Origin: DATFLS01 sp964413425
GTDB taxonomy: Bacteria; Fidelibacterota; JAANXI01
DNA: 64,000 nucleotides
Direction: 5' to 3'
NCBI GenBank assembly: GCA_964413425.1
Contig: CAYPST010000006.1
Location: forward strand, 14,973 to 78,972
The notes beneath the pieces were generated by a model, which saw only the letters and a list, made by a program, of their open reading frames with translations, did no database searches and was not told the origin of the DNA. The position numbers and the translations under genes were made by a program. Positions 1 through 9,482 of this stretch are shown piece by piece (positions within the stretch are counted from its first letter, which is position 1; every line of letters begins with the position of its first letter).

Positions 1-1274
1 GCGCCGGTTTCGGTCTGCCACCAGGTATCCATTATCGGACACTGGTCTCCACCGATTACTTCATAATACCACTTCCAGGCTTCCGGATTAATCGGTTCCC
101 CCACTGATCCCAGCAGCCGCAGGCTGGAGAGATCGTGCCTGTCCGGCCAGGCCCGGCCGAACCGCATTAACCCCCGGATCGCCGTCGGGGCGGTATACAA
201 AATATTAATGCCATAATATTCAATCATCTTCCACCAGCGATTCGGATAGGGATAGGTGGGAGCGCCTTCATACATAATATTCGTGGCTCCCAGCAAGAGC
301 GGACCGTACACAATATAACTGTGGCCGGTGACCCATCCGGGATCGGCTGCACACCAGAATCGATCCGAATCCTTGATGTCGAACACATATCGCAATGTGG
401 TCGCAATACCCACCATATAGCCACCGGTGGTGTGTACAATGGCCTTCGGTTTCCCGGTGGTCCCGGATGTGTATAACAGATACAACATATCTTCTGCGTC
501 CATCTGTTCGGCTTCGGAGACGCGCGAGGCTATGGGCATCTCGGCAAGTTCATGATACCAGAGATCACGCCCCTGCTCCATATAAACCTCGCTGCCCGTC
601 CGCCGAACCACCAGGACATTCTCGACGAACCCGACATGGCGAATGGCCTTATCGACCGTCTCCTTCAACGGAATTTCCGCTCCGTTACGATAGCCCCCAT
701 CCTGCGTGATCACCAATTTGGAACGGCTGTCCTCAACGCGTTCGCGCAGTGCCTCCCGCGAAAATCCGGCAAAGACCACCGAGTGGACAGCCCCGATCCG
801 GGCACAGGCCAGCATTGCCATCATGGTTTCGGGGATGGGGCCCATATAAATGGTGACCCGGTCGCCCTTTTCGATCCCAAGCGCCTTTAAAATATTGGCA
901 AATTTGCAGGTTTCCCGGTAGAGGGCATAGTAGGAAAAGGTTTGGTTTTCCCCCTTCTCTCCTTCCCAGATCAAGGCTAGTTTATTCCGGTTCGAGTTGT
1001 TCACATGCACATCCAGGCAATTATACGCCAGGTTGGTCTTCCCACCGGTAAACCACTTATAAAACGGCGGATTACTGTCATCGAGCACCTGTTCCCACTC
1101 GTCGAACCAGTGGAATTTTTCTGCCTCCTGTGCCCAGAAGCCTTCCGGATCCTTGGCAGCTTCTTTAGCCGTCGCTTCCCAATCCGGAATGTGGGCTTCC
1201 CGGATAACTTCGTCCGCAGGGTGATAAACTTCTCCGTTTAAATAACCTCTATTATTTCCTTTTGTCGGTCCCAT
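1..1274 (-). CDS. acs: Acetyl-CoA synthetase (AMP-forming), N-terminal two thirds; truncated by window edge
   Basis: Reading the minus strand from an ATG at 1274 gives about 424 codons that run off the left edge without a stop. The upstream GGAGGGAG is a good ribosome binding site. The protein begins with the ACS N-terminal cap (a WEATAKEA.. / FHWFDEW stretch), then the ANL core with the phosphate-binding motif YTSGTTGKPKA, followed by GWVTGHSYIVYGPL and the adenine-pocket motif DTWWQTETG close to the edge. In this family the enzyme activates acetate with ATP to acetyl-AMP and then acetyl-CoA in the cytoplasm. The lysine-bearing C-terminal domain lies outside the window. No neighbour appears co-transcribed; the next gene is divergent. 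Identification is firm; strict acetate over propionate specificity is inference. Confidence 0.95.
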   Translation of the reverse strand, partial: MGPTKGNNRGYLNGEVYHPADEVIREAHIPDWEATAKEAAKDPEGFWAQEAEKFHWFDEWEQVLDDSNPPFYKWFTGGKTNLAYNCLDVHVNNSNRNKLALIWEGEKGENQTFSYYALYRETCKFANILKALGIEKGDRVTIYMGPIPETMMAMLACARIGAVHSVVFAGFSREALRERVEDSRSKLVITQDGGYRNGAEIPLKETVDKAIRHVGFVENVLVVRRTGSEVYMEQGRDLWYHELAEMPIASRVSEAEQMDAEDMLYLLYTSGTTGKPKAIVHTTGGYMVGIATTLRYVFDIKDSDRFWCAADPGWVTGHSYIVYGPLLLGATNIMYEGAPTYPYPNRWWKMIEYYGINILYTAPTAIRGLMRFGRAWPDRHDLSSLRLLGSVGEPINPEAWKWYYEVIGGDQCPIMDTWWQTETG

Positions 1275-1735
1275 AACTCCCTCCATTTCTGTTTCATTTA
1301 CCTATATATGACAGGTACAGGTATTTTAAAATGCAGTGTTGAGATATTCAATGAGATTATAGGATTCTACTGTTGAATATATCAACGTTCTTTGGCCAAA
1401 TAATAAAAACTTCTCTTTCTTTCATAGATGGTTCTGCCGGATCGCGCTGGTGGATTTCAAAATGTCCGGTGCGTGGAGTAGCGTTGGAAGTCTGCTTGCG
1501 TTTCTTCGAAAAGTCTCAACACGCTATTTTCTGTTCAGAGCGGAGTATGAATATCAACACAATTCAGCAGAAGAGCATTATTGCACTCTTCGCGGTTTTG
1601 GCAAGCATTACGCTTTCCAAATAGACTCGTATCTTAAAATTCTGTGATATATATTCCATTAGATGCTCAGGATATGACACACTTCCAGGCAATTGTAAAC
1701 CTGCAGATTCGACCTCGATGGGAGAATGGAATCCG
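1275..1735. other. Intergenic region between divergent acs and ppx; repeat-end remnant
   Basis: No convincing gene is seen in these 461 bases; the open frames have no ribosome binding site and no recognisable protein. Near 1612-1628 the sequence GCTTTCCAAATAGACTC resembles the right-hand terminus of the family A repeats found elsewhere in the window (ending TTTTCTAAATAGAC), so a decayed copy may end here. Both divergent promoters must lie in this stretch. Confidence 0.4.
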
Positions 1736-2653
1736 ATGAAACTGGCATCGATTGATATCGGAACGAATTCTGTCTTGCTACTCATTGCAGAGCTCTCTCA
1801 CCATCAACTGGCACCCATACGCAATGAAGTGAATATCACTCGTTTAGGACGGGGAGTGGATAAGACAAGGCGACTGCATCCCGAGGCTATGGAGCGTACG
1901 ATGGATATTCTGGACGAATATGCGGACATCTGTGCCCAACATGATATTGCACACATCATTGTGGCAGGGACAAGTGCATTGCGGGACTCCACCAACGGAG
2001 CCACCTTTCTGCAGCAGGTGAAAGAGTCTCTGGGCTGGGACATCCGGATTCTGACCGGAGAAGACGAAGCATTGCTCACCTTTACTGCTACTCAATACGA
2101 ATTCAGTTACCTCGAAGAGAATTACCTGGTGCTTGATATTGGAGGAGGCAGCACCGAATTCATCCATGGCGATGCAGACGAATGCCGTTTTTGCACGAGC
2201 CTGGATATCGGATCCGTGCGGTTCACCGAGCAATACTTCCGTCACGATCCACCAACCCGGCCGGAACTGCAGCAGGCCGGAGAACGCATCCACCGGGAGA
2301 TCTCCACGCAATTACACGGGCTCTCGTTCGATATCGAAAGCACAGTCCTGATAGGCGTCGCCGGGACTGTGACAACCCTGCTGGCTGTCGAAAAACACAT
2401 GGATCAATACATTCCGGAGCGAATCCACCGGCAGCCGCTCACTCTGTCTCAAGTAAAGCACCTCCTGAATCTATTCTCTTCCCGCACACTCGAGGAACGA
2501 AAGGGTCTTCCCGGCCTTCAGCCTGGCAGAGCAGATGTCATCATCGCCGGAACCCTTATCCTTCTGGAAACAATGCATTATTTTGGCTTTGATGAACTCC
2601 TGGTGAGCGACAGAGGCACCCGATATGGCTTGCTGTACGAGTATATACGCTGA
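1736..2653 (+). CDS. Exopolyphosphatase / pppGpp phosphohydrolase family (Ppx/GppA)
   Basis: About 305 residues, the length of the short two-domain Ppx/GppA proteins that lack a C-terminal HD domain. The ASKHA-fold phosphate-binding motifs are clear: SIDIGTNSV near residue 5 and LVLDIGGGSTEF near residue 137, plus GVAGTVTTL and a late AGTLIL segment. The family hydrolyses terminal phosphates of polyphosphate or the gamma phosphate of pppGpp; which is used here cannot be told. An in-frame ATG lies 18 bases upstream, but GGGAG at 1720-1724 better fits the start at 1736, although its 11-base spacing is long. The stop codon TGA is directly followed by GCGTGTTTAAAT, which looks like the left end of a family A repeat. 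Confidence 0.9.
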   Translation: MKLASIDIGTNSVLLLIAELSHHQLAPIRNEVNITRLGRGVDKTRRLHPEAMERTMDILDEYADICAQHDIAHIIVAGTSALRDSTNGATFLQQVKESLGWDIRILTGEDEALLTFTATQYEFSYLEENYLVLDIGGGSTEFIHGDADECRFCTSLDIGSVRFTEQYFRHDPPTRPELQQAGERIHREISTQLHGLSFDIESTVLIGVAGTVTTLLAVEKHMDQYIPERIHRQPLTLSQVKHLLNLFSSRTLEERKGLPGLQPGRADVIIAGTLILLETMHYFGFDELLVSDRGTRYGLLYEYIR

Positions 2654-2815
2654 GCGTGTTTAAATATTAAGATAGAAACAATACCGGACTGACATGCCCA
2701 CAGAAGAGAGAGGCCGCTTGCGGCCGGCAGTTTTAAGTTCCAGTGTCTTTCAGAGTACGTCGGTATTTCAATTGATGGCTTAAGAGAATAGCTACACAAC
2801 GAAGGAGAAATTCTG

Positions 2816-3256
2816 ATGGAAGTATCCGGGCAGGAAAAGCAAATGAGCGAGCTCCGCATTGGCCAGACCGCCACATTCACCAAGACAATCGCGGAGGCGG
2901 ATATTTATCTGTTTGCCGGGCTCACGGCCGACTTCAACCGTATTCATGTGGACGAGGAGTATGCAAAAACCACCCAATTCGGCAGACGTGTTGCTCACGG
3001 ATTTCTCATTGCCTCCCTGGTTCAATCATGTACCAGTGAGTTAACCACTCCGGGCGGAGTCTCCCTCAGCTATAATTTCGACATGAAAGCGCCGGTATTC
3101 ATCGGCGACACCATCACCGCCAGTGCGGAAATCGTACACAAGCGGGAAGATAAACCGATTGTGACCCTCGACATTCAATGTGTGAAACAAGACGGCACAG
3201 TCTGTATTGACGGCGAAGCCATCATCTATATGATCAGTGACAAGAAAAATTCATAA
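2816..3256 (+). CDS. MaoC-like (R)-specific enoyl-CoA hydratase (PhaJ type)
   Basis: A 146-residue single hot-dog domain. The hydratase-2 catalytic Asp/His pair is visible in TADFNRIHVDEEYA (D and H five residues apart), followed by the conserved GRRVAHGFLIASL helix. Enzymes of this group hydrate trans-2-enoyl-CoA to (R)-3-hydroxyacyl-CoA and link beta-oxidation or fatty acid synthesis with polyhydroxyalkanoate or branched-chain pathways. AAGGAG about eight bases upstream supports the ATG at 2816. It is a single gene, convergent with the penicillin-acylase-like gene 25 bases away. No PHA synthase is in the window, so the pathway is unknown. Confidence 0.85.
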   Translation: MEVSGQEKQMSELRIGQTATFTKTIAEADIYLFAGLTADFNRIHVDEEYAKTTQFGRRVAHGFLIASLVQSCTSELTTPGGVSLSYNFDMKAPVFIGDTITASAEIVHKREDKPIVTLDIQCVKQDGTVCIDGEAIIYMISDKKNS

Positions 3257-3280
3257 GCATTCATCCCCAAAAATTGTGGG

Positions 3281-5695
3281 TCAGGGAATCAGTGCCAGGG
3301 TCTGTTCGGTGATTGCTCTGACCGCTTTCTCCGACAATGGCAATGTATGATATCTGCCCTGTAACCAGAGTTTAACCTGATCACTGTAATGAGGATTGAG
3401 TGGATGACCGGATTGGCCGCTGTAGAGGACGCTGAGCGCGTTGTCCGGATCAGCCATATCCGTTATCTGCCGCATGGAGGGTCCGAGCACGTTTGTATAG
3501 GGATCGTCAAAATAATATTCCCCGTTATTCAGAGTGGTCCCGGAGCCTTGCTTTTCGAACGGTCCGAGGTTAAATCCATACAGATTATCTATCCAGCCCA
3601 CATTGGCTCCCAGCGGATGGGGAAACGTGACAGTATGCAACCGTCCCCATTGCCAGTTTATCATACTTCGTCCGTAATTTTCTCGCAACCACTCGATGGC
3701 ATCATGCAGGGATCGCCGGAGGATGATATCCCGGTTTTCAAACCCATTGGTTGTGGTGTCATCCCACCAGGGATTCATCGGCCGATCCAGCAGCCAGGAC
3801 AAATTCCGAATTGGTGCATTCGGCAGATCAAGAAAATGGGTGAAGAGGAGATCACCCATTTCATCCAGGTAGGTATTCCGGATGAGATTGACAAATGCCA
3901 CATTAAAGATTGTCGCCGGGATAGACTCCACATCCATCCGAAAATCCCACTTGTTCAGCCAGGTCAGCGCCGCCCGAACATACTCGTTCCGGACATCGAT
4001 GCCATTGAAGGCGTTTATAACATAAGGGGTCACCTCCCTGGCATGGGGAGAGAGGCAATCCATCTGGTACTGCTGAAAATCCTGCACACTGTGTTCACGT
4101 TTCGAATTCAACAACTCCAGAATGCGCTCAATCCGGGAGGGTGGTTCGTACAGGTTCGAAATATGGGGTTCAAATTCCCGATCATCAATTATTTTATTAT
4201 TTGCCGTGGCAATATATCCCTGAGACGGATTGTATAAAGAGGGGATAGCCTGGGGAGACAGAAACCGCGTCCATTCATAATCGTCGACCGTTCCCGGCTG
4301 GACTACATTCCCCACCCCCCGTCCCCGTATGGGAATTTTTGCGGCAACCCGCAGGCCGATATTGCCTTCAACGTCCGCATAGATAATATTCTGGCCGGGA
4401 ACATGAAATTGATTGACAGCCCGGTTAAATTCCTGCCAGTTGGCAGCTTTGTTTAACTGATATATAGCCGTGACCTCATCCGACATCTCATGGCCTACCC
4501 AGCGCATGGAAATAATTCGATCCAGTTGCCGTCCCAGCGGATGGATGTCGGAAATAATTGGTCCGTGATGGGTTATGCGGACCACGAGACTGTCAGAAGG
4601 TTGATGCTTGATGCGGAAAATTTCCCTCCGTCTTTGCATCCCCGTCCACTGTCCTTCATGCATGTACAGATAGGGATTATCCGGATCCACTTCCTCCTCA
4701 AAGAAATCGGCGTCGTCGACCATGGCGTTGGTTAATCCCCAGGCAATGGAATCGTTATGCCCAATCACCACCAGAGGCAGTCCGGGAATCGTCACCCCTG
4801 CCACATTCACTTCCGGAGCCTGCAAATGCAATTCATACCATCTGGGAGGCTGTGAATAGCCTAAATGCGGATCGTTGGCCAGAATCGGTAATCCACTTTG
4901 CGAATGCTCCCCGGGAACAACCCAGCTGTTGCTCCCGATATGCCTGCCGGGGATCCCGCGGAATTGCCGGAGATCTTTGTCTGTCTGCACAAACTGCAAG
5001 AGCGCATCCGAGAGTCTGGTAGCTCTGTCTGTGATAATGTATGGTTTATCCGAGGGATATTCCGGGAAAATATCCCCCCCTTTCTGTTCGCCAACCCTTT
5101 GATAGATTTCATCGAGCACAATATCCAGATACCAGGCCGTATTGAGCTCCCATGCCATTAACCGGATGAGTCCCAGGCTGTGTTCTGCTTTCCACGGTTC
5201 CGGTTCGATATTCAGGAGACGATACTCCACGGGCAAATCATCCCGATGCGTGTCCAGGTAAGCGTTAACCCCGGCCACATAGGCATCGATAACGGCCAGT
5301 GAGTTCTCATTAATATACTCTTTCAATTCTGCAGCCAGTTCATTGATGCCGATGGTCCGTATGAATTTGTCGTACTCTAATGCTTCTGCTCCCAAAAATT
5401 CAGCCAGGCGCCCCTGGACGACGAGCCGGTTGAATTCCATCTGCCACATCCGTTCCGAGGCGGTGACATACCCGGCGGCGAAATAGAGATCCTGCTCATT
5501 TTTCGCCCGGAGATGCGGGACTGCATAGTGATCAAACCGGACGAGCACGGAATCCCGCAGTCCGCTCAAGTGCTGCGTACCCGAATAACGTGGCTCGGCA
5601 GAGCGTACTTCATGTTTATACTTCGCAAGGATGAGCACCCCGGCAATCAACATTACTACCAATATACCGATTGCCACTAATACCGCTTTCCTCAT
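3281..5695 (-). CDS. Penicillin acylase family Ntn hydrolase, membrane-anchored precursor
   Basis: An 804-residue single-chain precursor. The N-terminus has a hydrophobic signal or anchor segment (residues 4-25). The alpha-chain region (about 30-250) is followed by the autoproteolytic junction GRHIGSNSW; Ser255 would become the N-terminal nucleophile of the beta chain. The family core motifs follow at once: ANDPHLG, then PGLPLVVIGHN and IAWGLTNAM. Such enzymes act in the periplasm on amide bonds of beta-lactams, N-acyl-homoserine lactones or other acylated amines; the substrate is not readable from sequence. The length matches the family. It stands alone, convergent with the MaoC-type gene. 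Confidence 0.92.
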   Translation of the reverse strand: MRKAVLVAIGILVVMLIAGVLILAKYKHEVRSAEPRYSGTQHLSGLRDSVLVRFDHYAVPHLRAKNEQDLYFAAGYVTASERMWQMEFNRLVVQGRLAEFLGAEALEYDKFIRTIGINELAAELKEYINENSLAVIDAYVAGVNAYLDTHRDDLPVEYRLLNIEPEPWKAEHSLGLIRLMAWELNTAWYLDIVLDEIYQRVGEQKGGDIFPEYPSDKPYIITDRATRLSDALLQFVQTDKDLRQFRGIPGRHIGSNSWVVPGEHSQSGLPILANDPHLGYSQPPRWYELHLQAPEVNVAGVTIPGLPLVVIGHNDSIAWGLTNAMVDDADFFEEEVDPDNPYLYMHEGQWTGMQRRREIFRIKHQPSDSLVVRITHHGPIISDIHPLGRQLDRIISMRWVGHEMSDEVTAIYQLNKAANWQEFNRAVNQFHVPGQNIIYADVEGNIGLRVAAKIPIRGRGVGNVVQPGTVDDYEWTRFLSPQAIPSLYNPSQGYIATANNKIIDDREFEPHISNLYEPPSRIERILELLNSKREHSVQDFQQYQMDCLSPHAREVTPYVINAFNGIDVRNEYVRAALTWLNKWDFRMDVESIPATIFNVAFVNLIRNTYLDEMGDLLFTHFLDLPNAPIRNLSWLLDRPMNPWWDDTTTNGFENRDIILRRSLHDAIEWLRENYGRSMINWQWGRLHTVTFPHPLGANVGWIDNLYGFNLGPFEKQGSGTTLNNGEYYFDDPYTNVLGPSMRQITDMADPDNALSVLYSGQSGHPLNPHYSDQVKLWLQGRYHTLPLSEKAVRAITEQTLALIP

Positions 5696-5814
5696 GTACC
5701 TTTCTCCATCTCTGATCTATCGCAGGAAACTGCTTTGTATCTATCGAACATCCTGATACTCAACTGAACTCCTATAGATTCTCCTGTGGATCCCGCGGGA
5801 GTATGTACTTTTTT

Positions 5815-6927
5815 TTAATCTCCGATACCCTTTGAATTTTCGGGGTTCCCACAGCCCACAACATCCTGCTGCCTGCTCGTCTCTGCTTCAGCCATCACCC
5901 TGTCCGCTGCCCGGGTTGCCTCGCCGACCGTAACGAGTTCCAGGCACCGATAATCATATCTACAGTGTTCCCAGCATTTTGGCGCCCGGCAGCTGATCTG
6001 TTTCCACAGCGCAACATGCCGGAGATGGTCCGGTTCATTCCACTCTGCCGGATTGCTCGGCCCGAAAATGGTCAGCGTGGGGATCCGTACGGCAGAGGCC
6101 AGGTGTTTAATCCCCGAATCATTTCCGATGTAGAGCGCCGACCGGCTCAATACACAGGCCAGAGAGTCCAGATCCCGGAATGCAATCAGGGCAGCCGCCT
6201 TCTCCTGCATCAAGGCACTGGTGCGTTCGAGAAAGCGATATTCCCCCGGCCCGCCCAATAGCACAACTTTTCGCTGGTGCTCCCGGATGATATGATCGGC
6301 CACTGCCGCATAATTCTCTAACGGCCACCTTTTATAGGATCGTAAACTGATGGGCGCCATGGTGACGTACGAATCCGATGGAGTGATCTGCGCGTCAGCA
6401 AGCAGCTGCTTCCCCCGTGCCCGCCCTTCCCGGCTGATCCGGAAATCCATTTCCATACCATCGGTGTCAGCACCCAGTATCCGCAGCGCATTCAAACGCA
6501 CGTCCGGAACGTATGGCGTTGCCGCCGGTGACGGATACAAATAATGGTTATACGCCCATTTTCTAATTCGTTTGTCCAATCCGATTCGAACGGGAGCACT
6601 GGCTGCCAGACACAGGAATGCGGTTCTGGGATTGGCCAGAAAATCCACGGTGATATCATAGCGGGCTCGTCTGAGGCGCAACGCCGTACTTATGAGTTGC
6701 AGAGGAGTGCGCTCAGGCTCCAGCCGGATCAACCGGCGAATATACGGATTTCCCTCCAGCACATCCTGTACCGGCTGATCGACGACCACATCGATTTGCG
6801 CGCCCGGGAACGCCTTGTAGAACGCACGAATGGCAGGAGTGGTTAATAACACTTCCCCCACTCTCTTCACCACGAGAATCAGTATTTTCGAAATCTCTTT
6901 ATTCGCAGCAGAAATGGTATCTATCAT
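5815..6927 (-). CDS. Glycosyltransferase family 9 (heptosyltransferase-like)
   Basis: A 370-residue GT-B protein. The first Rossmann domain starts KILILVVKRVGEVLLTTPAI, with the family's early R-x-G-D/E-hLLTTPhI pattern, and the second contains VVLLGGPGE and the nucleotide-sugar motif YIGNDSGIKHLA / TIFGPSNPAEW. The C-terminal part has a cysteine cluster (SCRAPKCWEHC), common in this family. Family 9 enzymes add heptose or other sugars from ADP-sugars to lipopolysaccharide core or to other glycans on the inner face of the cytoplasmic membrane. No other LPS gene is adjacent, so the acceptor is unknown. Confidence 0.9.
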   Translation of the reverse strand: MIDTISAANKEISKILILVVKRVGEVLLTTPAIRAFYKAFPGAQIDVVVDQPVQDVLEGNPYIRRLIRLEPERTPLQLISTALRLRRARYDITVDFLANPRTAFLCLAASAPVRIGLDKRIRKWAYNHYLYPSPAATPYVPDVRLNALRILGADTDGMEMDFRISREGRARGKQLLADAQITPSDSYVTMAPISLRSYKRWPLENYAAVADHIIREHQRKVVLLGGPGEYRFLERTSALMQEKAAALIAFRDLDSLACVLSRSALYIGNDSGIKHLASAVRIPTLTIFGPSNPAEWNEPDHLRHVALWKQISCRAPKCWEHCRYDYRCLELVTVGEATRAADRVMAEAETSRQQDVVGCGNPENSKGIGD

Positions 6928-7505
6928 CAGTCCGGTAATATACTAGTGGAAACAGGAGCTGGCAATTGGCGATTCCGCACGATTCCGCATACATACCGGC
7001 AACATATAACTCTCTGCGCTTCGATATGGAACCCTCCGATCATAATCTGACGCTCTTGCTTTTCACCACCCGATACCACAGGACTTATTTCAGTCAAACC
7101 AAACTACGGGGCTCATATTCGTGTCGGGATGGTTTTCCTGGGATTATCGCGTCCCTATCGGAACTTAAGGGGGGAGCAATTTCTATCGGAGAGCATATGT
7201 GCTGTCAGGGAGAATATATTTCATGTAAAAAGGGCTCCGCCAAAGACCCAAGCCCCGTCGGGGCCGAATAGAAGAAGACCGGAGCAGGTTGATACCCCAA
7301 CCGATAAAAAACGCCATTGCGGGATCAATATTTCGTCTCTTATCTGATGAGCGTGTTTAGAAAATATGGTTCTGGTACAAGATGCTGAACCTGACTTATG
7401 TTTATTATGTATGAGTCTGACTGGATTTTTATATTTCACAATCATTATATTTATCACAGAATTAGTAATTAATACAGGCAGCATCAACGCATTGGGAGTA
7501 TATCC
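6928..7505. other. Divergent intergenic region with a family A repeat fragment
   Basis: 578 bases without a supportable gene. A G+C hairpin with arms GCCCCG/CGGGGC lies near 7252-7264. At 7351-7409, directly after a TGA, the sequence GCGTGTTTAGAAAAT followed by a TTTATTATG segment matches the left half of the family A elements at 28920 and 58936; the right half is missing. The promoter of the NDUFA9-like gene must lie downstream of this fragment. Confidence 0.5.
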
Positions 7506-8405
7506 GTGAAAGTATTTATCACAGGAGGAACCGGGTTTGTTGGCAGCCATATCATAGAGGACCTGCTCGCCAGCCAACATGAAGTGACTGCGTTGATTCG
7601 GCCGGGTTCCGAACCGCATCTTTCCGTCCCGGAGCATCGAATCACTCTGGTGCGCGGAGACATTTCAGTTCCCGACTCCTTTGCCAATGCGCTGCGAGCC
7701 TGCGACGCTGTCATCCACTTAGTGGGCATCATCCGGGAATTTCCCCGCCGGGGCATCACGTATCAAAAACTACACATCGATGCCACCCGAAATATCCTGC
7801 AGACGGCTGAATCGGGTGATATCTCGAAATTTGTTCACATGAGCGCCCTGGGAGTGAAACACGATTCGCCGTCCGGATATTTCACCACCAAAGCAGAGGC
7901 CGAAGATCTGGTGAGAAACAGCACGCTCAACAGCACAATTTTCCGGCCCTCGGTGATTTTTGGCCCGGGCGACGACTTTATCAATTATTTTGCAGATATT
8001 ATCCGCCGGTTTCACGTCATCCCCATTATCGGATCAGGACGATACCGGATGCAGCCCGTTCATATAAATAACGTCAGCCAGGCGTTTGTTCAATCATTGG
8101 AAACAGACAGTACCACCGGACACACCTACGAAATCGCCGGACCTGACAGATATGAATTCCGGGAGATGATGCGAATCATACAATCAGTGCTGGACACGTG
8201 GGCAATCCCGGTGTACAACCCGAAATTTCTGATGATGGCTTTAACGAAATTGCTGCAGCGGTTCCAATTTTTTCCCGTTACGGAGAATCAGATTGTAATG
8301 CTGTACGATGAAAATATCACAGATGACGATCGGATGTACCATCAACTAAATATTATGCCCGTCCCCTTTGAAGCTGGAATCCGGGAATATCTGGCAAGAA
8401 AATAA
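7506..8405 (+). CDS. NAD(P)-binding SDR protein, complex I NDUFA9-like
   Basis: A 299-residue atypical short-chain dehydrogenase. The dinucleotide-binding motif is GGTGFVGSHI at residues 7-16. VHMSALGVKHDSPSGYFTTKAEAE follows the NDUFA9-like pattern, in which the classical YxxxK is kept only loosely as YFTTK, and IFRPSVIFGPGDDF is the conserved family segment. Bacterial members are often called NAD(P)H-binding or NDUFA9-family proteins and bind NADPH; some act in quinone or isoprenoid metabolism. The start is a GTG with GGGAG nine bases upstream. It is monocistronic as far as visible. The biochemical role is not known. Confidence 0.85.
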   Translation: MKVFITGGTGFVGSHIIEDLLASQHEVTALIRPGSEPHLSVPEHRITLVRGDISVPDSFANALRACDAVIHLVGIIREFPRRGITYQKLHIDATRNILQTAESGDISKFVHMSALGVKHDSPSGYFTTKAEAEDLVRNSTLNSTIFRPSVIFGPGDDFINYFADIIRRFHVIPIIGSGRYRMQPVHINNVSQAFVQSLETDSTTGHTYEIAGPDRYEFREMMRIIQSVLDTWAIPVYNPKFLMMALTKLLQRFQFFPVTENQIVMLYDENITDDDRMYHQLNIMPVPFEAGIREYLARK

Positions 8406-8451
8406 CCGCTGATGACCCCCTCATAAAGGGAAACATACCGCAAATACCGGA

Positions 8452-8793
8452 TTAATTCGGCAGGATATCGTCCGGGGCCTGGAAGCCGAAATGTCCCGGC
8501 GATTCATTCTCTCCGGACATGGTTATTTCCCCGTGCTGTTGTTCATATCGCTGGATGTTATGTTCCAGAGCGGACAACAATGCCTTGGCATTCTGCGGAG
8601 CCATGATGATGCGGGATTGCACTCTGGCTTTTTGTGTCCCGGGAACGATCCGGGTAAAATCGATAATAAACTCTGCATGAGAATGGGTGATGACGACGAA
8701 ATTGGCATAGGCGCCATCGGCAACGTCGTCCGGTAATTCAATATTTACCTGGTGCTCTTTCGCCGGGAATTTTTCCTTGTTGTCATCGCTCAT
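8452..8793 (-). CDS. DUF3467 family protein
   Basis: A 113-residue soluble protein. The central segment, with YANFVVITHSHAEFIIDF, then KARVQSRIIMAPQNAKALL and ending in an ALEHNIQRYEQQHG helix, is the DUF3467 pattern. The family is widespread, small and without an established function. The acidic, Gly/Pro-rich C-terminus is not conserved in this family as far as I can tell. It is convergent with the NDUFA9-like gene and lies 156 bases downstream of the zinc-ribbon gene on the same strand, so the two could share a transcript. Confidence 0.8.
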   Translation of the reverse strand: MSDDNKEKFPAKEHQVNIELPDDVADGAYANFVVITHSHAEFIIDFTRIVPGTQKARVQSRIIMAPQNAKALLSALEHNIQRYEQQHGEITMSGENESPGHFGFQAPDDILPN

Positions 8794-8949
8794 GTGCCAC
8801 CCCTCTTTATCATATTCACGGAATACATTACTGTCTATGGTTGCCTGAGTAAAATTACCCGGAAATAGACGGCAAGATCAGAAACCAGAGATTCCAACAA
8901 CCAGAGGAAATGCTAAAGCATACATGCCTTGAAAAAGATCACCCGGCAG

Positions 8950-9297
8950 CTACCACTCATCATCCTCATCTGCGCCTTCGTCATCAACTTCTCCTTCTGC
9001 CTCTTCATCGTCCGGCATATTGTCCCGGTACGGCGTAAACGGGGTTGCGCCTTCTTCGTAGGGAGACGCATCCGCATCATCAAATTCGGACCTGAAGGGA
9101 GACATTATTTCGTCACCATACAGCTGCAGATCAAAGAAGTCAATTTCATCAACAATTCCCTGCATCATTAAATATTCCAGAAAATCCTGGAACTTCGGTT
9201 GTTTTAAATCCACACCGCAGTGAGGGCATACCAGTGAATGCTCCAGATATTCTTCGTCTAATCCTTCTTCACAATTTGGACAAAATAAACTGTGCAT
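8950..9297 (-). CDS. Small acidic zinc-ribbon protein
   Basis: A 115-residue protein. The N-terminal 30 residues hold two CxxC knuckles (CPNCEEG and CPHCGVD), a classical zinc ribbon, followed by a short helical region and an extremely acidic tail of Asp/Glu runs (DDEEAEGE, DDEGADEDDEW). Such proteins are usually annotated as hypothetical or zinc-ribbon domain proteins. An acidic tail after a zinc ribbon may serve protein-protein contact, but no function is established. The ATG at 9297 is the only reasonable start. The 185 bases upstream contain no other gene. Confidence 0.75.
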   Translation of the reverse strand: MHSLFCPNCEEGLDEEYLEHSLVCPHCGVDLKQPKFQDFLEYLMMQGIVDEIDFFDLQLYGDEIMSPFRSEFDDADASPYEEGATPFTPYRDNMPDDEEAEGEVDDEGADEDDEW

Positions 9298-9482
9298 ATC
9301 TCGTTTCTTCTGTTAGCGATGATTTGTGTTCATACGTTTCTTGCTCCCCTTCGGTCCTGAAATTCAGCCCTAATATATCAGGCCCTTCAAGGTCATGCAA
9401 TAGGGATTTTCTTATTAAAGATCAAGTGAAATATTCACAAAAACACCAGAGGTTCCCGACCAATTATACCCATCCGGGATAA

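Noticed and set aside
1373..1624. Open frame of 83 codons between acs and ppx
   Set aside because: No ribosome binding site, no known domain, and its end overlaps a repeat remnant.
3389..4237. Open frame of 282 codons on the plus strand
   Set aside because: It lies wholly opposite the penicillin acylase gene, which has full family motifs; the antisense frame has no ribosome binding site or known domain.
5785..5816. Stem TCCCGCGGGA with a following T-run as a terminator
   Set aside because: It would act on plus-strand transcripts, but both neighbouring genes are on the minus strand, and the T-run is separated from the stem by nine bases.
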